A DNA stretch of 64,000 nt, from positions 124,001 through 188,000 of the forward strand of contig NZ_BJCC01000010.1 of assembly GCF_004309355.1 (NCBI RefSeq). Direction: 5' to 3'. A program made the position numbers and the translations under genes. Numbering within the stretch: the stretch's first letter is position 1; each line of letters starts with the position of its first letter. Shown in pieces: positions 51,474-60,622 of this stretch. Source of the DNA: Enterococcus florum (GTDB taxonomy: Bacteria > Bacillota > Bacilli > Lactobacillales > Enterococcaceae). Under the pieces are notes generated by a model. That model was not told the origin of the DNA. It saw only the letters and a program-made list of their open reading frames with translations, and did no database searches.

Positions 51474-53597
51474 ATGAAACGACGTGTTCGAATTGGAATA
51501 GACGTTGGCGGTACCCATACAAAAGCAGTGGCTATCGACAATGACACACAAGAAATTATCGGAAAATCATCCGTCAAAACCACCCATGATAATGAAAAGG
51601 GTGTTGCAGAAGGGGTGGTTAACTCCTTTCTGAAGTGTTTATCAGAATTCAACATTGCTCCTGACGAGGTGGTCTTCGTCGCCCACAGTACAACACAGGC
51701 AACGAACGCTCTATTGGAAGGCGACGTAGCTAAAATTGGCATCATCAGTACGGCTCGTGCGGGGATCGAAGGCTGGCTGGCACGTCCGCAGACAAACTTA
51801 AAGGATATTGATTTAGGGACCGGCAGAAGCATCTATGTGACCTCACGGTTTGTTTCGCAAAAGCATCTCGATGAAGCGACGATATCGAAGACGATTGACG
51901 AGCTGTTGGCAGAAGGCATCGATGTACTTGTCGCCTCCGCAGCCTTTGGGGTCGACAATTTATCCTACGAGGAAAAAATTGCAGAGATTGGACGAAAAAA
52001 GGGCGTACAGGTGACTTTGGCTTCAGAAATGACGAAGCTTTATGGCCTTTCTAGGCGTACACGAACGGCGACGATCAATGCATCGATTTTGCCGAAAATG
52101 TTGGAAACAGCGAATTCGACAGAAGCGAGTGTTCGTTCATCAGGTGTAGATGTTCCCTTAATGATCATGCGCGGCGACGGCGGTTTGATGGACGTAGTAG
52201 AAATGAAGAAACGACCTGTGTTGACGATGCTTTCAGGTCCGGCGGCTAGTGTAATGGGCGCATTGATGTATTTAAGAACGTCAAACGGCATTTATTTTGA
52301 AGTAGGCGGCACCTCCACCAACCTTGGAGTAATCAAAAATGGCCGTCCAGTCATCGATTATTCAGAGATCTCCGGACATAAAACCTATGTGAATTCGCTG
52401 GATGTTCGCGTGTTGGGTGTAGCTGGCGGCAGTATGATCCGTGTCAGCAAAAACGGTGTCAAAGATGTAGGGCCGCGAAGTGCGCATATTGCTGGGTTAG
52501 AGTATGCCGTTTACACACCTGAAGAAGAGATCGTTGATCCTAAGCTGGAGCTTTTTGCTCCCAAAGAAGGCGATCCGGAAGATTATGTCGCGATTCGCTT
52601 AGCTAGCGGGAAAGCAGTCACCATTACGAATTCCTGTGCGGCCAACGTATTAGGCTATGTGACCAGCGAAGACTTTTCGTATGGCCATGTCGAATCGGCA
52701 AAAAAAGCCATGCAGCCGCTTGCGGAATATTTAGGAATCTCCGTGGAGGAAGTGGCCCGCCAAATACTGAATAAAGCCGTTGAGAAAATCGAACCCGTCA
52801 TCCAATCGCTCGCCCGAAAATACCAGTTGGAGAGCAACCAAATGACACTGGTAGGTGTTGGCGGCGGAGTGGCATCCTTGATCAAGTACACAGCAGAGCG
52901 CATGGCCTTGAATTACAAAATCCCTGAAAATGCTGAAGTGATTTCCTCGATCGGAGTTGCTCTAGCAGCTGTTCAGGACGTGGTTGAACGGATCGTTCCC
53001 AGCCCAACTAAGTCGGACATTCAAGCCATCAAACGGGAAGTAACCGATATGGCGATCGAAAGTGGAGCGACTGAAGATAGTGTCGAGGTCCATATCGAAA
53101 TTGATCCGCAAACTCAGAAAATCACTGCACGGGCTTCTGGGTCCACTGCAGCACAGGCAACTGAATTGCAAAGTGCGGCAACGCCAGAAGAAGCCCGTTC
53201 GATAGCCGAACAGGACTTTCGTTTGCCTTCTGAGCAAGTAGATTTGATCGAAAAAACGGACAATTTTTATATTTTCGGTGCTTCTTCAGCAAAAACCGGT
53301 GATGCGATTCGCGTGATCGATAAAAAAGGGTTCATTCGTGTACAGCGAGCCCATGCGAAGGTGGTTCGTACATCGATCCAAAACTATTTGGAACAGGTCA
53401 CTCAATTGTGGGAAAGCATGGCGAATTACCAAAGTGATTTGATTATCCGCCCGGATTTTTATTTCTGTGTAGGCCCGCGTTTGCTGGACTTTGCCAGTAC
53501 AGATTTCACACAATTGACGATGCTGATCGATATTGAAATGAGTGAGATCGTCGGCACCGAAGAAATCATCGTTATTGCAGCAAATCGCTTCAAGTAA
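51474..53597 (+). CDS. Hydantoinase/oxoprolinase HyuA-like protein
   Basis: A 707-residue protein of the HyuA/acetone carboxylase beta family. The ASKHA nucleotide site starts RIGIDVGGTHTKAVAI; AHSTTQATNALLEGD, MIMRGDGGLMD and MLSGPAASVMGAL, and FEVGGTSTNLGVI are family motifs to about residue 290; VGVGGGVASLI follows at about 460. Residues ~510-707 form an extra C-terminal domain. Such proteins phosphorylate or open cyclic amides and related carbonyl substrates, usually with a HyuB partner, which is absent here. Substrate unknown. Confidence 0.82.
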   Translation: MKRRVRIGIDVGGTHTKAVAIDNDTQEIIGKSSVKTTHDNEKGVAEGVVNSFLKCLSEFNIAPDEVVFVAHSTTQATNALLEGDVAKIGIISTARAGIEGWLARPQTNLKDIDLGTGRSIYVTSRFVSQKHLDEATISKTIDELLAEGIDVLVASAAFGVDNLSYEEKIAEIGRKKGVQVTLASEMTKLYGLSRRTRTATINASILPKMLETANSTEASVRSSGVDVPLMIMRGDGGLMDVVEMKKRPVLTMLSGPAASVMGALMYLRTSNGIYFEVGGTSTNLGVIKNGRPVIDYSEISGHKTYVNSLDVRVLGVAGGSMIRVSKNGVKDVGPRSAHIAGLEYAVYTPEEEIVDPKLELFAPKEGDPEDYVAIRLASGKAVTITNSCAANVLGYVTSEDFSYGHVESAKKAMQPLAEYLGISVEEVARQILNKAVEKIEPVIQSLARKYQLESNQMTLVGVGGGVASLIKYTAERMALNYKIPENAEVISSIGVALAAVQDVVERIVPSPTKSDIQAIKREVTDMAIESGATEDSVEVHIEIDPQTQKITARASGSTAAQATELQSAATPEEARSIAEQDFRLPSEQVDLIEKTDNFYIFGASSAKTGDAIRVIDKKGFIRVQRAHAKVVRTSIQNYLEQVTQLWESMANYQSDLIIRPDFYFCVGPRLLDFASTDFTQLTMLIDIEMSEIVGTEEIIVIAANRFK

Positions 53598-53620
53598 TAG
53601 AAAGAGTAAGGTTGAAAAAA

Positions 53621-54298
53621 ATGGCGGCTGAATCAGTAATCCAACAAATTTTAGGATTGAAGGGAAAAGATCCACAGTTTTTCGGCCGCTATTTGTTAAA
53701 GCAGGATTTTCTTGAACACAAGATTCCTGCGAATGAGCGTGCCGGTTTGATTAAGAAAGCTCTAGACTGTGGGCGAGCTGCGGCACAGACTTTTCAAGTG
53801 GATTATCAGAGTATTCCCCAGTATCTCGAGGAACAACAGATAGCCATTCACTATTTTGAAGAAGTCTCTGCTGTGACTAAAAAGGATTACACGCTGGCAA
53901 GGATTACTTTGCCGGATCAGGTTTTTCTAAATCGAAGCTTGATCGATGCAGGAGAAGCATGGATCAAAGCAGAGACGCGGTTGCATTTTGTAACTGAGCA
54001 AACGAGCATCGAAACTATTTTGATCGCGCATGAATTGTATCATTCGATCGAGACATGCAAAAAGCTGTATACAACACAAAAGCATCTGACCTATCGGGTA
54101 GGACCCTTCAAGAAGCATGCGCGGTTGCATAGTCTAAGCGAAATCGCAGCAACGGCATTCGTTCAGGAGCTTTACGGATTAGTCTTTTCGCCGTTATTGT
54201 TGAATCCCGTATTGATCTATCCAGTAGATCCACCGTTTGGAACAGAGATTCTGCAGCAGTTTTTCGCAGAAGATGTATCACGCAAACCTATGGATTAA
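53621..54298 (+). CDS. Unrecognised protein with an HExxH motif
   Basis: A 225-residue soluble protein. The segment ILIAHELYHSIE near residue 142 has a zincin-type HExxH, and EIAATAF about 40 residues later could supply a third ligand, as in gluzincins. No signal peptide or membrane segment. I do not recognise a family; a metal-dependent hydrolase or peptidase is possible. ATG 53621 lies 9 bases after AGTAAGG. It lies between the HyuA-like gene and the SDR, so it is probably part of the same pathway. Confidence 0.6.
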   Translation: MAAESVIQQILGLKGKDPQFFGRYLLKQDFLEHKIPANERAGLIKKALDCGRAAAQTFQVDYQSIPQYLEEQQIAIHYFEEVSAVTKKDYTLARITLPDQVFLNRSLIDAGEAWIKAETRLHFVTEQTSIETILIAHELYHSIETCKKLYTTQKHLTYRVGPFKKHARLHSLSEIAATAFVQELYGLVFSPLLLNPVLIYPVDPPFGTEILQQFFAEDVSRKPMD

Positions 54299-54380
54299 TC
54301 AAAAAAAGCAATTAGTTTAATTCCGAAGAGTAACGTATAGTTGAAGATAGAAGAATAATAGCAAAAGGGGCTAGGAAGCA

Positions 54381-55217
54381 ATGGAAAAAACATGGTTAGA
54401 TTTAGCTGGTGACGTGGTCATTATCACAGGGGCACTAGGAGGAATGGGACGTAAGATCGCCAACGATTTTGCTGAGCAAGGTGCCAAATTGGCATTAGTT
54501 GATTTAAACGAGGAAGCAACAGAAAGCTATGCGAAAGAGCTTGCGAGCACGTACGGTGTAGAAGCTAAAGGATATGCCTGCAATTCAACAGTGGAAGAGC
54601 AGGTAGACGGTTTGGCAAAAGCAGTTAAGGCGGATTTCGGTCGAATCGATGTATTGGTACAAACTGCAGCGATCCTTACATTCAGTCCACTGGAAGATCT
54701 TGCGTTAGATGAATGGAAGCGTACAATCGATGTGAATCTGAACGGTTATTTCCTGGTTTCACAACGGGTGGGCCGCGTAATGATTGAACAGCAATCTGGA
54801 CGCATGGTCCATATCTCAACGATCGCTTCGATCGCGCCGGAGACCTACTCCGGTGCTTACAGCCCAAGTAAGGCCGGCGTGAACATGTTGTCTAAGATGA
54901 TCGCTGGAGAATGGGGACAATACGGCGTACGCAGCAACTGCGTCTTGCCTTGTTTCGTGAAAACACCATTGTCTACGAAATTCTATGAGGATGAAGAAGT
55001 AGAAGAAGGCAGAAGAAGAATGACTGCCAACCGTCGTATCGGTGAAGTGCAGGACATTGCCAATGCAGTTCTTTATCTTGCCAGCAAACGTTCAGACTAT
55101 ACAAATGGTCACGAATTACGCGTAGAAGGCGGCTTTGGCAACATGATCGGAGATTTGGTGCCAAAACCAGGCGGACGCCGTCAATACGCCATCGACTCAA
55201 AGAAACCAAAAAATTAA
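54381..55217 (+). CDS. Short-chain dehydrogenase/reductase
   Basis: A 278-residue classical SDR. TGALGGMGRKIA binds the cofactor; an Asp after VALVD-type strand (LALVDLNEE) favours NAD over NADP; the catalytic residues are Ser in HISTIAS and Tyr-Lys in YSGAYSPSKAG. The NNAG motif reads QTAA. Distinct from the SDR at 4177. Last gene of the second accessory cluster; a perfect terminator follows. Confidence 0.88.
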   Translation: MEKTWLDLAGDVVIITGALGGMGRKIANDFAEQGAKLALVDLNEEATESYAKELASTYGVEAKGYACNSTVEEQVDGLAKAVKADFGRIDVLVQTAAILTFSPLEDLALDEWKRTIDVNLNGYFLVSQRVGRVMIEQQSGRMVHISTIASIAPETYSGAYSPSKAGVNMLSKMIAGEWGQYGVRSNCVLPCFVKTPLSTKFYEDEEVEEGRRRMTANRRIGEVQDIANAVLYLASKRSDYTNGHELRVEGGFGNMIGDLVPKPGGRRQYAIDSKKPKN

Positions 55218-55220
55218 GTC

Positions 55221-55261
55221 AAAAAAGAGATTGAAGCGAACGAGGCTTCAATCTCTTTTTT
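55221..55261. terminator. Bidirectional terminator between the SDR and pepO
   Basis: A perfect 17-bp stem: AAAAAAGAGATTGAAGC (55221-55237) / GCTTCAATCTCTTTTTT (55245-55261), with T or A tracts on both sides. Confidence 0.92.
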
Positions 55262-57169
55262 TTACCAAATATGCACGCGTTTTTCTGGAGCAAGGTACAT
55301 TGCATCCTGCTCAGTGATGTCGAAGATTTGGTAAAAATCATCGATATTTTTAACTTGTACATTAGCCCTTAATTGGTTTGGTGCGTGAACATCTACCGAC
55401 AAAAGCAGCTGGGCATATTCTGGACGGGCCTTCATCCGCCAGATCGTAGCCCAATTGATGAAGAAAGCAGCTAAATCAACATCTGCTTCTCGTTTGGCTG
55501 CTTCTAAGGCACAGCTCAAACCGCCAGCATCCGCAATGTTCTCTGACACGGTAAGCTTCCCGTTGACCGTACCGCCAGCAATTTCCAGTCCATCAAATTG
55601 TTGAATCATCTCTTCTGCCAGTTTTTTAAACTGCTGCTGATCGGTCTCTGTCCACCAATTGTTCAGATTGCCGTATTCATCAAACAAGGCTCCATTGTTA
55701 TCAAAGGCGTGAGAGATCTCGTGGGCGATCACGGCACCGATCCCGCCGTAGTTGGCACTCTTTGATTGTTTCAGACTGTAAAAAGGCGCCTGCAAAATTG
55801 CTGCCGGAAATACAATAATGTTTCGAAATGGATGGTAGTAGGCGTTAACCGTATCAGCACTCATTTCCCACTCGTCGCGATCCACTTCTTTATTCCATTT
55901 TTTAAATTCATCTTCCCGAGACAATCGGCTAAAATGCAATGCGTTGGAAAGCAGGGTGCCTCCATCTTCAGCGGAAACAACGTTAAACTGTGTATAGATA
56001 GCCGGAATCTTGTCTGGATAGCCGACATGGATCCCTAAGGTGTTCAATTTCAAAATTGCTTTTTCTCGAGTTTCATCGCTCAGCCAGCGATTTGCGGCCA
56101 GCCGTTCTTGATAGACAACGATCATCGTCTCGACCATTTTCCGAACATCCTTTTTGGCCTGCTCACCAAAATAGTTCTTGCCGTAATAATCGCCGACGAC
56201 CTGGCTGAAACGGCCAGAAGCTAAATAGAAAGCCGCCTTTTTCTGTGGCCGTGCTTCAGGTGCTCCAGATAAGGCACGGTTGTATATCCCGCCAGCTTGG
56301 CGGAACTCTTCACTTAGATACCCAGTCAGCGAGTTCAAGGTCATCACCATCATCCAGCTTTTCATTAGTGAGAAAGTCTCAGGATTAACAAATGCATCCA
56401 TCTGCTCGAAATAATTGGGCTCAGTAACGATGATTTTCTCAGGCTGCGCTCCGATCAGATCCTGCAGCAGTTTCTTCAATGCAAGGTGTGTACTGTGTTG
56501 GACAAACTCTTCAGCGCTTTGAGGATTGTACATCTTACTGTAATCCGCACTTTCCTCGGCACTTTTCACAAGAGGGGCCAATAATTGGTCAAAACGAAGA
56601 GCTTCCTCTGTGTATGCTTTTGCCTTCTCCAAAGAGACACCAGCCAATTGGAACAGCTGTAAGGTCATATCACTAAAGATGTCTAGAAGTTGTTGGGCCT
56701 GCGGATGCCCTTCTGCATAATAGGTTTTGTCCGGCAAGATCAACCCCGGCGCACCAGCAAACAGTGCATTGATTTTGGTGTTTTTCATGTCCGCATCGAT
56801 GTCTAGACCAAAAGGCAGCGGCATACCGGAAAGCAGCCAGTCTGAGAGCTGTTGATTCAGATCATCAAAGCTAGAAATGTCTTCAACCCGTTTCAATAAA
56901 GGCAGTAAGGGTTCTGCTCCATCCTGGTCGCGTTTTTCGTAATTTTGAGCAAGTGTGTAATAAGCGATATATTGCTTCATCAACTCATTCGGGATGGTTT
57001 CAGGGTGTTCCTTCATGTTGAGAGTGTCTTTGATCATGAGGTCATCGATCTCGTCCACCAAGTCTTGAAAACCGCCAGTTGCTGGCTTGTCAGCTGGAAT
57101 GGCCGCCTGATCGATCCAGTCCCCATTGACGGCCGTGTATAAATCCTTTTTGAGCATTTCCTTGTTCAT
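55262..57169 (-). CDS. pepO: Neutral endopeptidase PepO (M13)
   Basis: A 635-residue neprilysin-family oligopeptidase without signal peptide. N-terminal M13 domain (DLYTAVNGDWID), then the zinc motif IAHEISHAFDNNG and the third ligand in ENIADAGGL; the VNAYYHPFRNIIVFPAAIL substrate segment precedes. It cleaves peptides in the cytoplasm. ATG 57169 with AAAGGGG about 10 bases ahead. Confidence 0.95.
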   Translation of the reverse strand: MNKEMLKKDLYTAVNGDWIDQAAIPADKPATGGFQDLVDEIDDLMIKDTLNMKEHPETIPNELMKQYIAYYTLAQNYEKRDQDGAEPLLPLLKRVEDISSFDDLNQQLSDWLLSGMPLPFGLDIDADMKNTKINALFAGAPGLILPDKTYYAEGHPQAQQLLDIFSDMTLQLFQLAGVSLEKAKAYTEEALRFDQLLAPLVKSAEESADYSKMYNPQSAEEFVQHSTHLALKKLLQDLIGAQPEKIIVTEPNYFEQMDAFVNPETFSLMKSWMMVMTLNSLTGYLSEEFRQAGGIYNRALSGAPEARPQKKAAFYLASGRFSQVVGDYYGKNYFGEQAKKDVRKMVETMIVVYQERLAANRWLSDETREKAILKLNTLGIHVGYPDKIPAIYTQFNVVSAEDGGTLLSNALHFSRLSREDEFKKWNKEVDRDEWEMSADTVNAYYHPFRNIIVFPAAILQAPFYSLKQSKSANYGGIGAVIAHEISHAFDNNGALFDEYGNLNNWWTETDQQQFKKLAEEMIQQFDGLEIAGGTVNGKLTVSENIADAGGLSCALEAAKREADVDLAAFFINWATIWRMKARPEYAQLLLSVDVHAPNQLRANVQVKNIDDFYQIFDITEQDAMYLAPEKRVHIW

Positions 57170-57250
57170 TCAATTCATTCCCCTTTCTTCCTTCTCTATT
57201 ATCATATAGACTAGAAGAATATACAAAAGAAATAGTCATAGGAGGAACAG

Positions 57251-57796
57251 ATGGATTATCCGATCAATCAGTGGGTATCCTTACCTGCGGAACGATTCAA
57301 AACCTATCAGCATTGGAAGACACCAAGTGGTTTTTTGTGCGGCACCTATGCCAGCAGTGTGCTGTTAGCTTATTATCAAGATTATATCGATGAACAGATC
57401 CTGCCTGTGGATGTACGGCGGAAGGGAACGAGCAGCAATCGAACGATGATCCCTCAACTAAAGCCTTATCTGCAGCCGATTGATGCGCCCACGATGCCTG
57501 TTCAAATCAGTTTCGGTCTGTGCCGTTTTTTTGCTCATGTCAACAGTCCGTACCGCAGCCGATTTACCAGCGTCGGGGCTTGGCAGCGCGCGGTCAAACG
57601 AATCTCTGAAGGCAAGCCCGTGATGGTCGGCGTTTTGAAGGTTCTCGGAAGCACCTATGGCAATCACTGGGTAGTCGCATATGGTTTTTACGAATCTGCT
57701 GCAGGCAAACGCTACTATAAGATCCATGACAATTGGGGGAATTATCAAAAAATCATTCCTGCTTCATGGGCAAACGGCACCATTTCATTTCCTTAA
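57251..57796 (+). CDS. C39/papain-like cysteine peptidase-like protein
   Basis: A 181-residue protein with a probable catalytic Cys in GFLCGTYASSVLLAYY, a His in GNHWVVAYGF and a Asp/Asn in IHDNWGNY, the order of papain-fold C39-like peptidases. No signal peptide, so it would act inside the cell or be a non-secreted relative. GKPVMVGVLKV is typical of the strand before the His. SD AGGAGG before the ATG. Single gene. Confidence 0.72.
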   Translation: MDYPINQWVSLPAERFKTYQHWKTPSGFLCGTYASSVLLAYYQDYIDEQILPVDVRRKGTSSNRTMIPQLKPYLQPIDAPTMPVQISFGLCRFFAHVNSPYRSRFTSVGAWQRAVKRISEGKPVMVGVLKVLGSTYGNHWVVAYGFYESAAGKRYYKIHDNWGNYQKIIPASWANGTISFP

Positions 57797-57864
57797 AATA
57801 GTCATCAAGTTTATAAAAATATGTTAAACTATGGATACAGAATGCTTGGAGGGAAATCAACATC

Positions 57865-58839
57865 ATGACGGAACAAAATAGCGAGAAGAAATTTAAGATC
57901 TTTAGTCTAAATGGGAACCAGCCTTTAGCAGAAAAGATCGCTGCTGTTTGTGGTACAAAGTTAGGGAAGTCTACAGTCAAACAATTTAGCGATGGCGAGA
58001 TTGCTGTCAATGTCGAGGAGACCGTTCGGGGATATGATGTTTATTTGATCCAATCAACGAATGCACCGGTGAATGATCATTATCTAGAGCTTTTGATCAT
58101 GATTGATGCTATGAAACGTGCGAGTGCAAAAACGGTCAACGTCGTTTTACCTTATTACGGTTATGCAAGACAAGACCGAACGGCTAAGCCGCATGAACCG
58201 ATCACAGCAAAATTGATCGCCAATCTGCTTTCTGATGCGGGAGCAACTAGAGTGCTGACCCTCGATCTTCACACGGTCCAGGTACAAGGATTTTTTGATA
58301 TTCCGGTGGACAATCTATTTACGATGCCATTATTCGCCCATTATTATCGCGAAAAAGGCATGGTGGGAGACGATTATGTCGTCGTTTCACCGAAGAACAG
58401 CGGGGTACAGCGTGCGCGCAGCTTGTCTGAATACCTGGATACGACGATTGCAATCGTTGATTTGACGGAAGAGGGCAATCCAGAAAGCGGCTATGTCATT
58501 GGTGATGTTGAAGGCAAAACTTGCATCATGGTGGATGATATCTTGAATACCGGCCAAGTATTCAAAACGGCGGCGAAAACCTTGAAAAAGAGCGGTGCCA
58601 AAAAAGTCGTTGCTTGTGCTTCCCATGGGCTATTGTCTGATTCTGCGAAGCAATGTTTAGATAAAACAGACATTAAAGATATTTGTATCACGGATTCCGT
58701 CTTAACAGACGAAAGCCGTCATCCAAAGAATTTGACGATCATTACTTGCTCTGATTTGATGGGCGAGGCAGTGAAACGAATCCATGATAATCAGTCGGTT
58801 AGTCCATTATTTACGATAGAAAAAAAGGATTATGAATAA
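57865..58839 (+). CDS. Ribose-phosphate pyrophosphokinase paralogue, active site degenerate
   Basis: A 324-residue Prs-family protein ([58 protein letters not shown]). The catalytic flexible loop, normally with the DKRR motif, reads [14 protein letters not shown] and has no Lys or Arg; the ribose-5-phosphate loop, normally DDxxDTAGT, reads DDILNTGQV (residues 224-232). It is therefore probably not an efficient PRPP synthetase and may be a regulatory partner of a true Prs encoded elsewhere. Loss of activity is inference. SD GGAGGG. Confidence 0.85.
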   Translation: MTEQNSEKKFKIFSLNGNQPLAEKIAAVCGTKLGKSTVKQFSDGEIAVNVEETVRGYDVYLIQSTNAPVNDHYLELLIMIDAMKRASAKTVNVVLPYYGYARQDRTAKPHEPITAKLIANLLSDAGATRVLTLDLHTVQVQGFFDIPVDNLFTMPLFAHYYREKGMVGDDYVVVSPKNSGVQRARSLSEYLDTTIAIVDLTEEGNPESGYVIGDVEGKTCIMVDDILNTGQVFKTAAKTLKKSGAKKVVACASHGLLSDSAKQCLDKTDIKDICITDSVLTDESRHPKNLTIITCSDLMGEAVKRIHDNQSVSPLFTIEKKDYE

Positions 58840-58848
58840 AAAACGGAT

Positions 58849-58875
58849 AAAAGGGCATTGTGGTGTCCTTTTTTT
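58849..58875 (+). terminator. Terminator after the prs paralogue
   Basis: AAAAGGGCA (58849-58857) pairs with TGTCCTTTT (58864-58872), one mismatch, then T. Confidence 0.75.
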
Positions 58876-58936
58876 GTTTACAGCTGTCAACTTATGCTAG
58901 AATAAGCCTACTATGACTAAGAAAGGTTCGAGAAAA

Positions 58937-60082
58937 GTGGAAAGCATTTATTTAGATCATGCAGCAACAAGTCCGATGCACCCTGCGGTGATTGACGCAA
59001 TGAGGGAGATCATGACCGATTATTTTGGCAATCCCTCCAGCATCCACGGGTTTGGACGGAAAGCTTCTGAAAAATTGGAAGAAGCCCGGGAAGTGATCGC
59101 AAACAGCCTTGAGGTGAAGCCCCATGAGATTATTTTTACCAGCGGCGGTACCGAAAGCGACAATACTGCGATCATCGAAACGGCTCGTTCACGTCAAAAA
59201 GAAGGCAAACATTTGATTACCACAGCAGTGGAACATCCCGCCGTTCTAAATACGATGCGCTATTTGGAAAAGGAAGGCTTTGAAGTCACCTATCTGCCGG
59301 TCGATCCACAAGGACACCTTTCCCTTGAAGCGTTAAAACAAGCATTACGGCCGGATACGACACTGGTTTCGATCATGTACGGCAACAATGAGATCGGAAA
59401 TCTAATGCCGATCAAAGAGATCGGAGCAATGCTGAAGGAGCATCCTGCTTATTTTCATACCGATGCGGTTCAAGCCTATGGCAATCAAACGATTCGCCCT
59501 CACGAATGGGGAATCGATCTTCTCAGCACCTCTGCACATAAAATCAATGGCCCTAAAGGCGTAGGATTTCTTTTTAAAAATGATGCTGTCAGCTTGCCAG
59601 CATTGTTGCATGGCGGAGAGCAAGAGGAAAAACGCCGCCCTGGGACTGAAAATCTTGCTGGAATCTATGGAATGGCCAAGGCAGCGGCACTGTTGACAAA
59701 GGAAGAACGAACAGCCAGACAGGACGCCTACGAAACTTTTACGAGCTACATTCTGGAAGAACTAAAAAGAAAGCAGATCGAGTTTCATGTCAACGGCGAT
59801 TTAGAAAATAAGCTGTCGCACGTCTTAAATCTGCAGTTTCCTGGCATCACCAATGATCTGTTATTGATGAAATTGGATTTGAAGGGCATGGCGATTTCCA
59901 CTGGTTCAGCTTGTACGGCCGGAACGATTGATCCTTCTCATGTGCTCGAAGCCATGTACGGAAAGAACAGTCCTGAGGTCAAGGAATCCATTCGAATCAG
60001 CTTTGGCTATGGAAATACTCAAGCAGAGATTACCCGATTTACGGAAACCTTGATTCAATGCATCAAAGAACTGACAAAGTAG
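58937..60082 (+). CDS. Cysteine desulfurase (NifS/IscS-like)
   Basis: A 381-residue PLP enzyme. YLDHAATSPMHPAVIDAM start, TSGGTESDN, the PLP-Lys in STSAHKINGPKG, and the persulfide Cys in STGSACTAGTIDPSHVL are all present. It releases sulfur from cysteine for Fe-S or tRNA thiolation. GTG 58937 is preferred to ATG 58913: the latter has no SD and is close to the start of transcription, while AAGAAAGG precedes the GTG by 10 bases. DUF1831 follows. Confidence 0.92.
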   Translation: MESIYLDHAATSPMHPAVIDAMREIMTDYFGNPSSIHGFGRKASEKLEEAREVIANSLEVKPHEIIFTSGGTESDNTAIIETARSRQKEGKHLITTAVEHPAVLNTMRYLEKEGFEVTYLPVDPQGHLSLEALKQALRPDTTLVSIMYGNNEIGNLMPIKEIGAMLKEHPAYFHTDAVQAYGNQTIRPHEWGIDLLSTSAHKINGPKGVGFLFKNDAVSLPALLHGGEQEEKRRPGTENLAGIYGMAKAAALLTKEERTARQDAYETFTSYILEELKRKQIEFHVNGDLENKLSHVLNLQFPGITNDLLLMKLDLKGMAISTGSACTAGTIDPSHVLEAMYGKNSPEVKESIRISFGYGNTQAEITRFTETLIQCIKELTK

Positions 60083-60144
60083 ATTGAAATGCGAACAAAA
60101 TCCCTCTATAATTAGATAGAATAGAAAATGAAGAGGTGATGATT

Positions 60145-60492
60145 ATGGCATTTAACAAAACAGCAACTGTCCAAGGAGCAGCCGTGACTTACGCGATCGC
60201 GCCAAGTGCGAAAAAATATACGTTGCGGGACAATGGATTTACCGAAACAACTTCAGGAAACTTTCAACTGGTCCGACCGTTGGAAGCGACTCCGCAAAGT
60301 AAAGAAGGATTCAAGCTGAAGATTACCGTCGCTAAAGACCTTCAACAATTGAAGATGTCGATCACGACAGCCAACGGCCTAAAAACCGTCAATATTTTCA
60401 AGGACGAGAAGCATCAGCTGCTGCAGGAAAAATTCTATTTCTTGTTGGACGGAATGGTCGATCGTGGTTTATTTGTAAAAGAAGAAAACTAA
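60145..60492 (+). CDS. DUF1831 family protein
   Basis: A 115-residue protein of the DUF1831 family, found in Lactobacillales almost always next to a cysteine desulfurase, as here. FNKTATVQGAAVTYAIAPS and the ending FLLDGMVDRGLFVKEEN are typical. A role with the desulfurase, such as sulfur acceptor or regulator, is inferred from conserved neighbourhood only. ATG 60145 follows AGAGGTG by 7 bases. Confidence 0.82.
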   Translation: MAFNKTATVQGAAVTYAIAPSAKKYTLRDNGFTETTSGNFQLVRPLEATPQSKEGFKLKITVAKDLQQLKMSITTANGLKTVNIFKDEKHQLLQEKFYFLLDGMVDRGLFVKEEN

Positions 60493-60498
60493 ACAAAC

Positions 60499-60551
60499 GA
60501 AGCAATTTTTTGGGACCTCCCCGAGAAATTGTTTCTTTTTTTGCATGAGAA
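60499..60551 (+). terminator. Terminator after DUF1831 gene
   Basis: GAAGCAATTT (60499-60508) pairs with GAAATTGTTTC (60535-60545), followed by T. Confidence 0.75.
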
Positions 60552-60622
60552 GCGGCATCTGGAATAGAGTATGGTACACTGGAATTACCAAGAAAAACTG
60601 TTGAAAAAGAGGTGAAGAGTTG

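Noticed and set aside
4177-55217. The two SDR proteins as recent duplicates
   Set aside because: Their sequences differ outside the SDR core motifs (NNAG against QTAA, different C-termini).
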